From positions 1 through 64,000 of the forward strand of contig UCIV01000013.1 in assembly GCA_900472575.1 (NCBI GenBank): a stretch of DNA of 64,000 nt, read 5' to 3'. This DNA comes from Hyphomicrobiales bacterium (GTDB lineage Bacteria > Pseudomonadota > Alphaproteobacteria > Rhizobiales > Rhizobiaceae). A program made the translations under genes and the position numbers. A model generated the notes under the pieces. That model worked only from the letters and a program-made list of their open reading frames with translations. It ran no database searches and had not been told where the DNA came from. Shown in pieces: positions 1-9,515 of this stretch. Position 1 is the stretch's first letter. The number at the start of each line of letters is the position of its first letter.

Positions 1-176
1 CCAGGAAAACGTCAACAGGCCATTTTCATTAATCTGCAAAAATCGTGCATGACATTGATTTTAAGAGATTTATTCGATTTCAACGCTGACCAGGGGCAAT
101 TTTGCCTCCAGAACCTCAGCTCGTCTGGCAACAGATCGCGGCGAGAACCGTCATTCGGCTTATCTATCCCCATGGC

Positions 177-893
177 CTAAATCCCTGCGGACTGCCTGAG
201 GTCCCGTTCGGCCCTCTCGATGGCGCTGGCGTTCAAAACCTTGCGTGAAAGAGCGACCGCGACCGCTCTCGTACGCAGATTGAACAAGCCCTCATTTCCC
301 TGCCCCGGCGTCTCATAAACATCGAGCTTTTCGTAAAGCTGCTGCAGGCGGTTCTGTACGCTGCGCAGTGACAGATGTTTTCGCTTGGCGATCGCCTTGT
401 CGGTCAATCCCAGCGCCACATCGACGAGGATTTCGTATTCGGCGTCGGTAAGGCCGGGGGAATTGCCAAAACTCTTCTGCTGGATACCGCGCACTTCCCG
501 GTCGATCACACACTGGGATTCAACGAAAACGCTGCGCAGTGCAAGTTTCAGCCGTTCTTCCGAAGCAGACTTCAGCACATAGCCATAAGTCGCGCCCTCC
601 GGCACGATCCGCGCCACGCCACGCACATAGGCTTCGTCGGAATAGTTCGACCAGAAGAGGATTTTGGTATCCGGACGCTCGCGCCAGATCGTGCGCGCCG
701 CCTCGATCCCGTTGCGCTCGCTCATCTGCAGATCCATGACGACATGCTCGACACGTGCAGTTCGGGCCTGCACTTCGCCTTTCAGGCCGTTTTCCGCCTC
801 GATCACCTGCCCGCATTCAGGCAAAGCAGCACGGACTGCCTCAGCGAGAAACGTTCGGTGAAGAGCATCGTCCTCAACAATCAGCACATTCAT
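177..893 (-). CDS. LuxR/NarL-type response regulator
   Basis: Transcriptional response regulator of about 238 residues. The N-terminal receiver begins MNVLIVEDD, has its phospho-acceptor Asp in VVMDLQM, and its conserved Lys in YVLKSA. The C-terminal part is a LuxR-like helix-turn-helix (LTDAEYEILVDVALGLTDKA, then a recognition helix near LSLRSVQNRLQ). The start at 893 is preferred over the upstream in-frame one because the receiver begins there and only 2 bases separate it from the stop of the upstream kinase. It is translated right after the kinase at 896-2140, so the two form a two-component pair. The divergent sugar ABC operon is a plausible target. The DNA-binding domain is a little divergent from textbook NarL members. 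Confidence 0.85.
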   Translation of the reverse strand: MNVLIVEDDALHRTFLAEAVRAALPECGQVIEAENGLKGEVQARTARVEHVVMDLQMSERNGIEAARTIWRERPDTKILFWSNYSDEAYVRGVARIVPEGATYGYVLKSASEERLKLALRSVFVESQCVIDREVRGIQQKSFGNSPGLTDAEYEILVDVALGLTDKAIAKRKHLSLRSVQNRLQQLYEKLDVYETPGQGNEGLFNLRTRAVAVALSRKVLNASAIERAERDLRQSAGI

Positions 894-895
894 CG

Positions 896-2140
896 TCACA
901 CCTCGACCAAAACGGGGAAATCCGGTGATAGGGTCAGCCGCATGCACGTTCCGCTCCCCTCGCCTCGGCACGCCGGATTGCGGCCGATCTCGAACCGCGC
1001 CGCAATCAGCCGGGCACGGGTCTTCATGTTGTCGATACCGTGTCCGGCCGTTTCCTTGATATCCGCGAGGCCCCGACCATCATCTTCAACCTCTATGCAG
1101 AGCGATTGACCGCTCCGGGCGATCCGCACCGTGATATTGTCCGATTGCCCATGGCGAATGGCGTTATTGACTGCCTCCTGGACGATACGGAACAGCGCCA
1201 CAGAAACTGTCGGATTGAGATCCCGAAGGCTGCCACCGCTCTCGTCGATCATCTTCCATCCGATCGGCTGGCCGCTTTCCCGAACCGACCGTTCCAGATG
1301 GTTCTCGATTGCTTCCGCAACGCCGAAAAGCTGCAATACAGTGGGCTTTGCTTCCTCGATGATCTGGCGAAGGTCATGCATACATTGCTGCATCGCCCGA
1401 CAGAGTGGTTCCAACGCGTCGCCCGAGACTGCAGGCAGATGGGTCAACCGCTCCATGCGGCGCGTCAGCCTTGTCAGGTCAGCAAGCGTTTGGTCATGCA
1501 GATCCATGCCGATGCGCTGGCGTTCTGCTTCCAGTGCCTCCGTCAGCTTCAGCGCGCCGAAACGCAGGCCCTCTTCCCGTGCGCGCGCTTCCGTTTCGAT
1601 GACGGCGGAGCGTTTCGCCTGCTCGGCCGCACGCAAAGCAAAGAAATAGGGCGCCAGAAGATCGGCGACGGCACGGGCGTTTTCGACATCTTCCCGGTTA
1701 TAACAATCGCTCTGCCGGCTGGAGCAGCTCAGCGCACCGATCACATCGCCCTGCACCTTCAGCGGCACATGCAACCGGCTATGCAACGAAAGCTCGATGA
1801 TCGGGCTTGAAAACGCGCCTTTGAAATGAAATCGCGGGTCGGTGCACGCATCCCCTGAGAGCAGGAAATCCACCTCGCCCGAAAGCAGTGTGCGAATAGG
1901 GCTTCCAGTCAGAAGCGCCGGCGGGTGCTGGCTCCAGGCGGTATCAAGTCCGCTCTCATAGGCAATATGGTATTTTCCATCCAGCATCTTGATGCAGACG
2001 TCGAGATGATCATGCGGGATGATATGGCTGATCTCGTCCGCCACCGCCTTGATGATCGCATCGAAATCGAGCTGTCCCGCCAGAAGCCGGGAAATCCCCA
2101 GATAGCGGTCGAACAGCGAGTTACGCGCCGTATTGAGCAT
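896..2140 (-). CDS. Cytoplasmic GAF-domain sensor histidine kinase (HisKA_3 class)
   Basis: Sensor kinase of 414 residues with no obvious membrane segment, so probably a cytosolic sensor. Residues about 1-180 resemble a GAF domain. A coiled linker (AEQAKRSAVIETEARAREE) leads to a DegS/NarX-type dimerisation box with the phospho-acceptor His in ERQRIGMDLHDQTLADL. A C-terminal ATPase domain follows (FRIVQEAVNNAIRHG, EDDGRGLAD, GHGIDNMKTRAR). It is the first gene of a two-gene unit with the LuxR-type regulator. The input signal is unknown. Its position back to back with a sugar transporter suggests it senses carbon or a related metabolite, but that is inference. Confidence 0.86.
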   Translation of the reverse strand: MLNTARNSLFDRYLGISRLLAGQLDFDAIIKAVADEISHIIPHDHLDVCIKMLDGKYHIAYESGLDTAWSQHPPALLTGSPIRTLLSGEVDFLLSGDACTDPRFHFKGAFSSPIIELSLHSRLHVPLKVQGDVIGALSCSSRQSDCYNREDVENARAVADLLAPYFFALRAAEQAKRSAVIETEARAREEGLRFGALKLTEALEAERQRIGMDLHDQTLADLTRLTRRMERLTHLPAVSGDALEPLCRAMQQCMHDLRQIIEEAKPTVLQLFGVAEAIENHLERSVRESGQPIGWKMIDESGGSLRDLNPTVSVALFRIVQEAVNNAIRHGQSDNITVRIARSGQSLCIEVEDDGRGLADIKETAGHGIDNMKTRARLIAARFEIGRNPACRGEGSGTCMRLTLSPDFPVLVEV

Positions 2141-2198
2141 GGGCGGACCTCCTCCAGTCCTTCAGCCGTCAATTAAGCGTGACTTTTTAAGCTTGTCA

Positions 2199-2235
2199 TG
2201 CGGGGACCCGCAGATTTTGCGCGCAAACCCGCAGA
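2199..2235. promoter_or_regulatory. Cluster of dyads and a 21-bp-spaced direct repeat between the kinase and the sugar ABC operon
   Basis: Within the 242-base divergent intergenic region lie TGCGGG-GA-CCCGCA (2199-2212), the perfect 12-base palindrome TTTGCGCGCAAA (2216-2227), and two copies of ACCCGCAGA at 2206 and 2227. The two copies are exactly 21 bases apart, two helical turns. This is the arrangement expected for cooperative binding of a dimeric regulator, such as the adjacent LuxR-type response regulator. No binding data are available. Confidence 0.4.
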
Positions 2236-2382
2236 AAGCCTGCTTGGATGCGCCTGTACTTTGTCAAGAAACTCCTCCATCCTCGATTTACTGAGCAAAA
2301 GGGGCTCAGGGCAATCATTATCTCCGGATTACCGTTGAGGAGCGGCCCGGACGATATGCAGGGAGCTATTTGGGAGGAAATC

Positions 2383-3390
2383 ATGACCATCAGAACGATG
2401 CTGGCGGCATCCGTCGCCTTTGCATGCCTGTGCGCACCCGCACTCGCCGATACGTCATCCAAAAAGATCGCGCTGTCGAACAATTATGCCGGCAATTCCT
2501 GGCGTCAGGCGATGCTGACAAGCTGGGACAAGATCACCAAGGAGGCCGTCTCCAAGGGGGTGGTCGCGGCAGCCGACCCGTTCACCACCGCTGAGAATCA
2601 GGCGACCGAGCAGGCGGCACAAATCCAAAACATGATATTGCAGGGTTATGACGCGATCGTCGTCAACGCCGCCTCGCCGACTGCGCTTAACGGTGCGATC
2701 AAGGAAGCCTGCGATGCCGGCATCACCGTCGTTTCCTTCGATGGCATCGTGACGGAACCCTGCGCCTGGCGCATCGCCGTCGATTTCAAGAAGATGGGCG
2801 AAAGCCAGATCGACTATCTCGCCAAGAAACTGCCAAAGGGCGGCAATCTTCTCGAAATCCGCGGCCTCGCCGGTGTTTCGGTCGATGACGAGATCCATGC
2901 AGGTATCGCAGCCGGCGTCTCCAAGAACTCGCAATTCAAGATCGTCGGTTCGGTGAATGGTGACTGGGCGCAGGACGTTGCCCAGCGTGCTGTCGCCGGC
3001 ATCCTGCCGAGCCTGCCGGAAGTGGCAGCCGTCGTCACCCAGGGCGGTGACGGATATGGTGCTGCCCAGGCCTTTGCCGCCGCCAAGCGCCCGACGCCGA
3101 CCATAGTCATGGGCAACCGTGAGGACGAGCTCGTCTGGTGGAAGCAGCAGAAGGACAAGGACGGCTACGAGACCATGTCGGTCTCGATCGCTCCGGGCGT
3201 CTCGACGCTGGCATTCTGGGTGGCGCAGCAGATCCTCGACGGCAAGGAGGTCAAGAAGGACCTTGTCGTGCCCTTCCTTCGGATCGATCAGGCCAATCTG
3301 GAAGAAAATCTGAAGACGACCCAGAAGGGCGGCGTGGCGAATGTCGAATATTCGCTGGAAGACGCCCAGAAGGTGATCGACGCCAAATAG
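2383..3390 (+). CDS. Periplasmic sugar-binding protein of a CUT2 (ribose-class) ABC transporter
   Basis: Solute-binding protein of 335 residues. An N-terminal signal peptide ends near CAPALADTSS, followed by a Peripla_BP_4/RbsB-like fold (IALSNNYAGNSWRQAM, QGYDAIVVNAASPTALNGAI, ITVVSFDG, VVTQGGDGYGAAQAF). The start at 2383 is chosen because GGGAGGAAA sits just upstream and the signal peptide begins there. An upstream in-frame start would add 45 residues ahead of it. The ATPase and two permeases follow on the same strand. Several Trp residues (SWRQAM, ELVWWKQQ) could stack on a sugar ring. The substrate cannot be named from sequence. Confidence 0.88.
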   Translation: MTIRTMLAASVAFACLCAPALADTSSKKIALSNNYAGNSWRQAMLTSWDKITKEAVSKGVVAAADPFTTAENQATEQAAQIQNMILQGYDAIVVNAASPTALNGAIKEACDAGITVVSFDGIVTEPCAWRIAVDFKKMGESQIDYLAKKLPKGGNLLEIRGLAGVSVDDEIHAGIAAGVSKNSQFKIVGSVNGDWAQDVAQRAVAGILPSLPEVAAVVTQGGDGYGAAQAFAAAKRPTPTIVMGNREDELVWWKQQKDKDGYETMSVSIAPGVSTLAFWVAQQILDGKEVKKDLVVPFLRIDQANLEENLKTTQKGGVANVEYSLEDAQKVIDAK

Positions 3391-3409
3391 CGTCGCCTCC
3401 CGCGTGCCG

Positions 3410-3425
3410 GGGCGCGAAGGCGCCC
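3410..3425 (+). other. Small intercistronic hairpin after the binding-protein gene
   Basis: GGGCGC-GAAG-GCGCCC forms a GC-only stem with a GNRA-like tetraloop in the 87-base gap between the binding protein and the ATPase, with no T-run. Such hairpins often protect the upstream message and raise binding-protein levels over the membrane components. That role is inferred here. Confidence 0.35.
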
Positions 3426-3477
3426 AACCCCTACGCGTCCCGGTATTGTCCGACACATCAAAATCGACAGCGATTGC

Positions 3478-4938
3478 ATGACCAAGACCTTGAAGCGAGA
3501 AGAGGTTGTGGCAGCGCGTGGCGTCCGTGTGACGTTCGGCGCCGTCAAGGCGCTCGATGGCGCAGACCTCGTGATCCATGCCGGAGAATGTATCGGGCTG
3601 GTCGGCCATAACGGCGCCGGTAAGTCCACCATCGTCAATGTCATCAATGGAGGGCTGACACCGCATGACGGTTCGCTCACCTATAGTGGCCGCGAATTTC
3701 ACGGCATATCGGCGGCCCGTGCCAACGGCGTGCGTTGCGTCTTCCAGGAATTGTCACTGTGCCCGAATCTGACTGTCGGCGAAAATGCCCGCATCATGCA
3801 TGCGGAACTCAAGGGATGGGCCTGGCGAAAGCGGGCGCTGGCCTTGGTCGAGAGCCAGTTGCAGGACATATTCCCCGGTCATTCGATCGATTGCGACTCG
3901 ACGGTCGATGATCTGTCGATTGCCGAGCGACAGATGGTCGAGATCGCCATCAGCTTTGCCGGCATAGATCAGCGACCCAAACTCGTCATTCTCGACGAGC
4001 CGACGTCTTCGCTGGACGCCGGGCTTGCGGCGCAACTAATGGCCTATATCCGCAAATTCGTCGGCGAAGGTGGTTCGGTTCTGCTGATTTCGCACATTCT
4101 CGGCGAAATTCTCTCCACCTCCGACCGCATCGTGGTGATGAAGGATGGCCGTGTGGTGGCTGACCGAATGGCATCCGAGTTTTCGACCCGCAGCCTTGTC
4201 GAGGCGATGGGCAATGTGGTGCGCGAACAGGAATTCTCGCGTTCGGCCACGAGCAGGACCGGGGAGCCGGTTCTTTCCATGCCGCCGCGCCGCGGGCATG
4301 GACTTGCGTTCCAGGCATGGCGTGGCGAGATGATCGGCCTTGCCGGCCTCGGTGGCCATGGCCAGACAGAAGCGTTGCTCGACCTCTATCTCGATCGCAA
4401 CAGCAACTGGTGGCCGAAGAGGCAGCACGAAATCGCCTTTGTCGCCGGAGACCGCAGCCTGAACGGCACATTCCCGCTGTGGAGCATCCTCAAGAACTTG
4501 TCGATCGCTTCGCTTGGCCAGCTTTCGACCAACCGCATAGTTGACCGGGCGCGAGAAGAAACACTGGGGGCCTCCTGGAAACAGCGGATAGAAATTCGCA
4601 CCCCGGATATGGAAAACCGCCTCCTGTCACTCTCGGGCGGCAACCAGCAGAAGGTACTTTTCGCCAGGGCTCTGGCGACCACGGCCAGCACGGTGCTGAT
4701 GGATGATCCGATGCGCGGCGTCGATATCGGCACAAAGCAGGAGGTCTATGAAATCCTCCGCTCGGAAGCTGCCAACGGACGCACCTTCATCTGGTATTCG
4801 ACAGAGATGGACGAAATCCGCCTCTGTGACCGGGTTTACGTTTTCCGCGACGGTGCGATCGCGGCAGAACTTGTCGGCGATGAGATCACCGAGAAGAACG
4901 TGCTGGCTGCCTCCTTCCACGAGGGAGACGCGGCATGA
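3478..4938 (+). CDS. CUT2 sugar ABC transporter ATPase (RbsA/XylG-like, two fused ABC domains)
   Basis: ATP-binding subunit of 486 residues with two ABC modules, the usual RbsA/XylG/MglA layout. The first domain has Walker [10 protein letters not shown] (about 43-51), signature [12 protein letters not shown] and Walker [12 protein letters not shown]. The second has a degenerate P-loop (GLGGHGQTE, no Lys), signature [16 protein letters not shown] and [21 protein letters not shown] degenerate second P-loop is normal in this family. It overlaps the next permease by ATGA, so translation is coupled. The ribosome-binding site is weak. Confidence 0.9.
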   Translation: MTKTLKREEVVAARGVRVTFGAVKALDGADLVIHAGECIGLVGHNGAGKSTIVNVINGGLTPHDGSLTYSGREFHGISAARANGVRCVFQELSLCPNLTVGENARIMHAELKGWAWRKRALALVESQLQDIFPGHSIDCDSTVDDLSIAERQMVEIAISFAGIDQRPKLVILDEPTSSLDAGLAAQLMAYIRKFVGEGGSVLLISHILGEILSTSDRIVVMKDGRVVADRMASEFSTRSLVEAMGNVVREQEFSRSATSRTGEPVLSMPPRRGHGLAFQAWRGEMIGLAGLGGHGQTEALLDLYLDRNSNWWPKRQHEIAFVAGDRSLNGTFPLWSILKNLSIASLGQLSTNRIVDRAREETLGASWKQRIEIRTPDMENRLLSLSGGNQQKVLFARALATTASTVLMDDPMRGVDIGTKQEVYEILRSEAANGRTFIWYSTEMDEIRLCDRVYVFRDGAIAAELVGDEITEKNVLAASFHEGDAA

Positions 4939-5876
4939 AATTGTCTTCCGGCACGATCCGCCTGATCATCCCCGCTGCATCTCTGGTGCTGCTGCTCGCC
5001 GCCGTCTTCTACATGCAGCCGCGCGCCATGAGCTATACGGGGCTCAATCTTCTGTTCAATCTCGCAGTCCCGATCGCACTCGCGACCATAGCCCAGATGC
5101 TGATCATGTCGGTCAACGATCTCGATCTGTCGATGGGCACATTCGTGAGCTTCTGCGCCTGCGTTTCCGCCACGTTCCTGCAATCATCGCCGGCGCTCGG
5201 CATCCTGATCTTTCTCGGTGCTATTGCCGCCTATGCGCTGATCGGCGTCGTCATCTATGTGCGCGACCTGCCCTCCATTGTGGTTACGTTAGGGATGAGT
5301 TTCGTCTGGGGCGGACTTGCCGTCCTTATCCTCCCCTCGCCGGGCGGCACCGCGCCGACGTGGGCGCGTTGGCTGATGACAGCCAAGCCGCCGCTGGTGC
5401 CGATGGCGATCGTCGCCAGCATCCTGATTGCCGCAGTCACCCACTGTATCGTTATGCGCTCGTCCTTCGGCGTGCTGATGCGCGGTGTCGGCGGCAATGA
5501 TCGCTCGGTGGAACGCGCCGGCTGGTCCGTGCTCGGGCTGCGCGCCGCTACCTATGCTCTGGCAGGCTTTTTCGCCGTGCTTGCCGGCATCGCTCTGGTC
5601 GGCCTCACAACCTCCGCCGATGCCAATATCGCGCTTCGCTATACGCTGCTGTCGATCGCCGGTGTCATTTTGGGTGGGGGCCAGTTCGTCGGCGGCAAGG
5701 TTTCGCCTATCGGCGCCGTCATCGGGGCGCTGACACTGACGCTCGCCGGTTCTTTCCTGTCCTTCATGCGCATTTCGCCGGACTGGCAGATCGGCGCACA
5801 AGGCGCGATCCTGATCGTCGTGCTCGCCCTGCGCCTTGCCCTCAACCGTCTGGAAAAGCGGGAGAAGAGCGAATGA
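4935..5876 (+). CDS. CUT2 sugar ABC transporter permease 1
   Basis: Hydrophobic 313-residue protein of the BPD_transp_2 (RbsC-like) type with about 8-10 membrane segments. Recognisable stretches are [20 protein letters not shown] near the N terminus (the RbsC region usually reading GIDLSVG) and [23 protein letters not shown] near the C terminus. It overlaps the ATPase and the second permease by four bases each. Two distinct permeases suggest a heterodimeric channel, unlike the single-permease ribose system. Confidence 0.87.
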   Translation: MKLSSGTIRLIIPAASLVLLLAAVFYMQPRAMSYTGLNLLFNLAVPIALATIAQMLIMSVNDLDLSMGTFVSFCACVSATFLQSSPALGILIFLGAIAAYALIGVVIYVRDLPSIVVTLGMSFVWGGLAVLILPSPGGTAPTWARWLMTAKPPLVPMAIVASILIAAVTHCIVMRSSFGVLMRGVGGNDRSVERAGWSVLGLRAATYALAGFFAVLAGIALVGLTTSADANIALRYTLLSIAGVILGGGQFVGGKVSPIGAVIGALTLTLAGSFLSFMRISPDWQIGAQGAILIVVLALRLALNRLEKREKSE

Positions 5877-6820
5877 CCCTGCATCACCTTCTCATGGCAA
5901 AACCGTGGATCTGGTCGTTTGCCGCGACGATCACCGTCTGGATCGTCACGGTGCTCTTCACCGGCGGTGCAAGTTCTTTCGGCCTGTCTCAGGCAGCTCT
6001 TACCTTCGCAGCCTTTTCGGTCGTCGTCGGTATCGGCCAGATGTTCGTCATCACGCTCGGGCCGGGCAATATCGATCTTTCTGTCCCCGCCACAATGACG
6101 CTCTCCGGCACGCTTGCCCTGAAGCTGATGGACGTGCAGGATGGCATGATCGTCGTCGGATTGCTCGCCTCGATCGGCATCGGCCTGATCATCGGGATCG
6201 GCAATTATGTGCTGATCAAGGCGTTGCGCATACCGCCGATCATCGCCACGCTGTCAATGAGCTTCATCGTCCAGTCGGTGGCGATCTGGAGCAATCGCGG
6301 CCTGCGCATCAAACCACCTGAAACGCTTGCCGACTTCGCCACCTCCAGCCTGTTCGGCATCCCGAATGTCGCGCTCGTGGCACTAATCCTTTCGATCGCC
6401 GCCTGGGTGCTTCTGGAAAAATCCATCTATGGCCGCTGGATTTCGGCGATCGGGCAAAGCACGTTCGCGGCCCGCATGGCCGGTATCCCGGTCGATGGCA
6501 CGCGGCTTGTCACCTACATGCTCTGCGCCGTGCTCGCCTCCGTCTGCGGTTATCTGCTGGCGAGCTTTTCCGGAGGTGCTGCGCTCAACATGGGCTCGGA
6601 ATATCTGCTGATGTCGATCGCCGTCGTCGTCATCGGCGGCACTGCTGTGGCGGGCGGGAATTCCAACATCCCGGGCATCTGGGGCGCATCGCTGTTTATG
6701 TTCCTCGTCGTATCGATGCTCAACACCTACGGCTTCGGTGCCGGTTTCCGCCTCATCCTCACCGGCCTCATCATCATAGCCGTCATACTGCTTGCCGGCG
6801 GCCGGCAATCGCTTCGCTAG
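5873..6820 (+). CDS. CUT2 sugar ABC transporter permease 2
   Basis: Second RbsC-like permease, 315 residues. It carries the family hallmark GQMFVITLGPGNIDLSVPA near residue 60, the conserved IPPIIATLSMSFI loop, and VVVIGGTAVAGGNSNIPGIWGA near the C terminus. It starts inside the stop of permease 1 (ATGA) and is followed after 27 bases by the lactonase gene, so the whole run 2383-7765 reads as one operon. Confidence 0.87.
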   Translation: MTLHHLLMAKPWIWSFAATITVWIVTVLFTGGASSFGLSQAALTFAAFSVVVGIGQMFVITLGPGNIDLSVPATMTLSGTLALKLMDVQDGMIVVGLLASIGIGLIIGIGNYVLIKALRIPPIIATLSMSFIVQSVAIWSNRGLRIKPPETLADFATSSLFGIPNVALVALILSIAAWVLLEKSIYGRWISAIGQSTFAARMAGIPVDGTRLVTYMLCAVLASVCGYLLASFSGGAALNMGSEYLLMSIAVVVIGGTAVAGGNSNIPGIWGASLFMFLVVSMLNTYGFGAGFRLILTGLIIIAVILLAGGRQSLR

Positions 6821-6847
6821 TCGATCAATCAAACCGGACACAATGCC

Positions 6848-7765
6848 ATGTCACAGACCTCATCCATCTATGAAATCCACGATGATCGCTTCCGGTTCCT
6901 GATCGTTCCGACCTCACCACTGGACGAGCTTTATTCCGAATGCCGCTGGGCGGAAGGACCGGTCTGGTTTGCCGATCAGGGCTCGTTGATCTGGAGCGAC
7001 AATCCCAATGAACGGATGTTGCGCTGGGTCGAAGGCGGCGATGTTTCCGTCTTTCGCAGCGCATCGAATTTTTCCAATGGCAACACCAGAGACCGCCAGG
7101 GCCGACTGGTGACCTGTGAACACGGCACTCGCCGAGTCACCCGTACCGAAATCGACGGCTCGATCACCGTGCTTGCCGACAGCTATCAGGGCAAGCGGCT
7201 TAATTCTCCCAACGATGTGGTGGTGCGCTCCGACGGCAGCGTCTGGTTCACCGATCCCACCTACGGCATCATGTCGAATTATGAGGGTTATCGCGCCGAT
7301 CCGGAACAGGAGACCCGCAACGTCTATCGGCTTGATCCGCAAACCGGCGAGATCGAAGCCGTCGTCACCGATTTCGGCCAGCCGAACGGCCTCGCTTTTT
7401 CGCCGGATGAAAACATCCTCTATGTAGCAGACTCCTCATCCAGCCACGACCCCAGCCGACCGCGCCATATCCGCGCCTTCGACGTTGTGGATGGCCGAAA
7501 ACTCACGAACAGCCGGGAATATTGCACGATCGATGCCGGCCTGCCGGATGGTTTTCGTGTCGATGCCTATGGCAATGTCTGGACCAGCGCCGGAGATGGC
7601 GTGCATTGTTTCGGGCCGGATGGAAAGCTGCTCGGCAAGATCCTGATCCCGCAGACGGTGGCGAATGTCACCTTCGGCGGCCCGCGGCGCAATCGCCTTT
7701 TCATCACCGCGACCAGATCGCTTTATGCAGTCTATACGGCGACGATCGGCACGTCCCTCGGGTAG
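6848..7765 (+). CDS. SMP-30/gluconolactonase-like sugar lactonase
   Basis: A 305-residue six-bladed beta-propeller of the SMP-30/gluconolactonase/LRE family, which hydrolyses sugar lactones with a bound divalent metal. Characteristic motifs are ECRWAEGPVWF with the metal-ligand Glu near residue 35, LNSPNDVVVRSDGSVWFTDPTYG, and FGQPNGLAFSPDENILYVADSS with the Asn/Asp ligands. It is the last gene of the CUT2 transporter operon. This suggests the imported sugar is oxidised to a lactone and opened, or that a lactone itself is taken up. It ends 6 bases from the convergent iron permease gene. Confidence 0.85.
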   Translation: MSQTSSIYEIHDDRFRFLIVPTSPLDELYSECRWAEGPVWFADQGSLIWSDNPNERMLRWVEGGDVSVFRSASNFSNGNTRDRQGRLVTCEHGTRRVTRTEIDGSITVLADSYQGKRLNSPNDVVVRSDGSVWFTDPTYGIMSNYEGYRADPEQETRNVYRLDPQTGEIEAVVTDFGQPNGLAFSPDENILYVADSSSSHDPSRPRHIRAFDVVDGRKLTNSREYCTIDAGLPDGFRVDAYGNVWTSAGDGVHCFGPDGKLLGKILIPQTVANVTFGGPRRNRLFITATRSLYAVYTATIGTSLG

Positions 7766-7771
7766 TAAACG

Positions 7772-9466
7772 CTACGCTCCACGCCCGGACGCGCCTATTC
7801 TCGAAAGCAGAATGACCGGCAGAACACTGATCGCGACGATGGCAAGCGCCGCGATCGACGCTTCCTCGTAAGTGCCGCGCGCCGCTTCGCCATAGAGGTG
7901 GGTGGCGAAGGTTTCGACATTGAGCGGCCGCAGCAGAAGCGTCGCCGGCAGTTCCTTGATGCAGTCGACGAAGACAAGCAGGGCTGCCGCTGAGATCGCG
8001 GCCTTCGACAGCGGCAAATGCACATGCCGAAACGTGCCGGCCGTCGATTGCCCGAGCGTGCGCGCTGCATGATCGAAGGATATCGGAATCCGCGACAGGC
8101 CGGCCTCGATGCCGCCGGCAGAGATCGCCAGGAACCGCACGGTAAGTGCGTAGACCACCGCCGCGCCCGATCCCATGAACAAAAGCCCGGTCGAGACACC
8201 GAACCAGTCAAGCGCGGTGCGATCGATGAACCGGTCGAGGCCGGCCAGCACGATCAGTACCCCGATCGCGACAACGGTACCCGGTGCGGCATAACCGACA
8301 GTCGACATGCGAAGCAACGTGGCGGAAGTCTTGCCCGGACGCAGACGGGTCGCATAGGCGACAACAAGCCCGAGAGAAATGGTTGCGACCGTTGCCAATA
8401 TTGCGATGGTGAGCGTGCTGATCGCCTCGCCGACAAGGCGTGAGGAAAGGCCGGCGAACTGATAACGTTTCCAGGCCTCGTTGGTGAGGTAGAGCGCCGG
8501 AGCGGCGAAACCGAGCAAGACCGGCAGAGCCCCCGCGAGAAAGAGCAATATGCCCTTCACGGTAGGCACTTTCTGAGGTGTCAGACCGCGGCTGCGGCGG
8601 GCATCCGTCGCGTAACGCTGTTTGCGCCGCGCCCACCGCTCGACAGCCACCAGTGCAACCACGATCAGCAGAAGCGCGAGCGCAATCTGCGAGGCGCCGG
8701 GCAGATCGGTGCGAGTAATCCAGGTCGTGTAGATCGACACCGTCATGGTCCGCACACCGAGAAATTCGGCCGCCCCGACATCGTTGAGCGTTTCCATCAG
8801 CGCAAGCGCGACCCCGATCGCCACGGCAGGCCGCGCCAGCGGCAGCGCAACGCGCCAGAAGATCGCCCGGCGGGACACACCCAGCGTGCGGGCCGCATCG
8901 ACGAGATTGCCCGATTGCGTGAGAAACATCGCCCGTGTGGGAATGTAGACGTAAGGGTAGAGTACGAAGCCGAGCAGCAGGATACAGCCCGTCATGGAGC
9001 GGATGTCGGGCAAGCGGAATTGCCGTGGCGTCTCATACCCCAGGAACCAACGGATAGCCCCCTGCACCGAACCGATCGGGTGAAGGATATCGAGATAAGC
9101 ATAGGCGATGATGTAGGTCGGCACCGCAAGCGGCAACAAGAGCGCCCATTCCAGAACACGCCGTCCCGGAAAATCATAGGCGGTTACCAGCCAGGCGGTC
9201 GTGGTCCCGAGCAACGCGGTAACTACCCCCACTCCAATAAGCAGGATAATCGTATCGACCAATGCCACCGGCAGAATGCTGGAAAAAAGATGCGCCCAGA
9301 GACCCGCCGATCCCTTCAGCGCTTCGAGGGCCAAACCGGCGATCGGCAGGATGACGATCAGCGCGGCGATGGCGGAAACAGCAAGCCAGTTTCTGCCCGA
9401 ACGGCCAGCATGGCTGACGACCGATGGTTCGGCGACCGGGTTGCTGGCAGGCATAGACATATCCAT
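7772..9466 (-). CDS. fbpB: Ferric-iron ABC transporter permease (FbpB-like, two fused permease domains)
   Basis: A 564-residue inner-membrane permease with two BPD_transp_1 halves, as in FbpB/SfuB. EAA-type cytoplasmic loops occur in each half (DAARTLGVSRRAIFWRVALPLARPA and DHAARTLGQSTAGTFRHVHLPLS). There are about 12 membrane segments. It follows the FbpA gene on the same strand behind an intercistronic hairpin at 9479-9508. The Shine-Dalgarno sequence before 9466 is poor, which together with the hairpin should keep permease levels well below those of the binding protein. Confidence 0.88.
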   Translation of the reverse strand: MDMSMPASNPVAEPSVVSHAGRSGRNWLAVSAIAALIVILPIAGLALEALKGSAGLWAHLFSSILPVALVDTIILLIGVGVVTALLGTTTAWLVTAYDFPGRRVLEWALLLPLAVPTYIIAYAYLDILHPIGSVQGAIRWFLGYETPRQFRLPDIRSMTGCILLLGFVLYPYVYIPTRAMFLTQSGNLVDAARTLGVSRRAIFWRVALPLARPAVAIGVALALMETLNDVGAAEFLGVRTMTVSIYTTWITRTDLPGASQIALALLLIVVALVAVERWARRKQRYATDARRSRGLTPQKVPTVKGILLFLAGALPVLLGFAAPALYLTNEAWKRYQFAGLSSRLVGEAISTLTIAILATVATISLGLVVAYATRLRPGKTSATLLRMSTVGYAAPGTVVAIGVLIVLAGLDRFIDRTALDWFGVSTGLLFMGSGAAVVYALTVRFLAISAGGIEAGLSRIPISFDHAARTLGQSTAGTFRHVHLPLSKAAISAAALLVFVDCIKELPATLLLRPLNVETFATHLYGEAARGTYEEASIAALAIVAISVLPVILLSRIGASGRGA

Positions 9467-9478
9467 GAGATAAAAGAC

Positions 9479-9508
9479 GCGAGGCGCTCCAGTACCGAAG
9501 CGCCTCGC
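9479..9508 (-). terminator. Hairpin/attenuator between fbpA and fbpB
   Basis: Perfect 10-base arms GCGAGGCGCT and AGCGCCTCGC around a 10-base loop, followed on the minus strand by GTCTTTTATC. It lies in the 49-base gap between the stop of the binding protein and the start of the permease. It can act as a partial terminator or message stabiliser giving excess binding protein. Confidence 0.6.
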
Positions 9509-9515
9509 GCATTCC

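Noticed and set aside
375..1109. Long plus-strand open frame opposite the response regulator
   Set aside because: It lies antisense to two well-supported genes and its translation shows no family features. High-GC codon bias produces such mirror frames.
2455..3702. 415-codon minus-strand frame opposite the sugar-binding protein
   Set aside because: Its antisense partner has a clear signal peptide, ribosome site and family motifs. The mirror frame has none.
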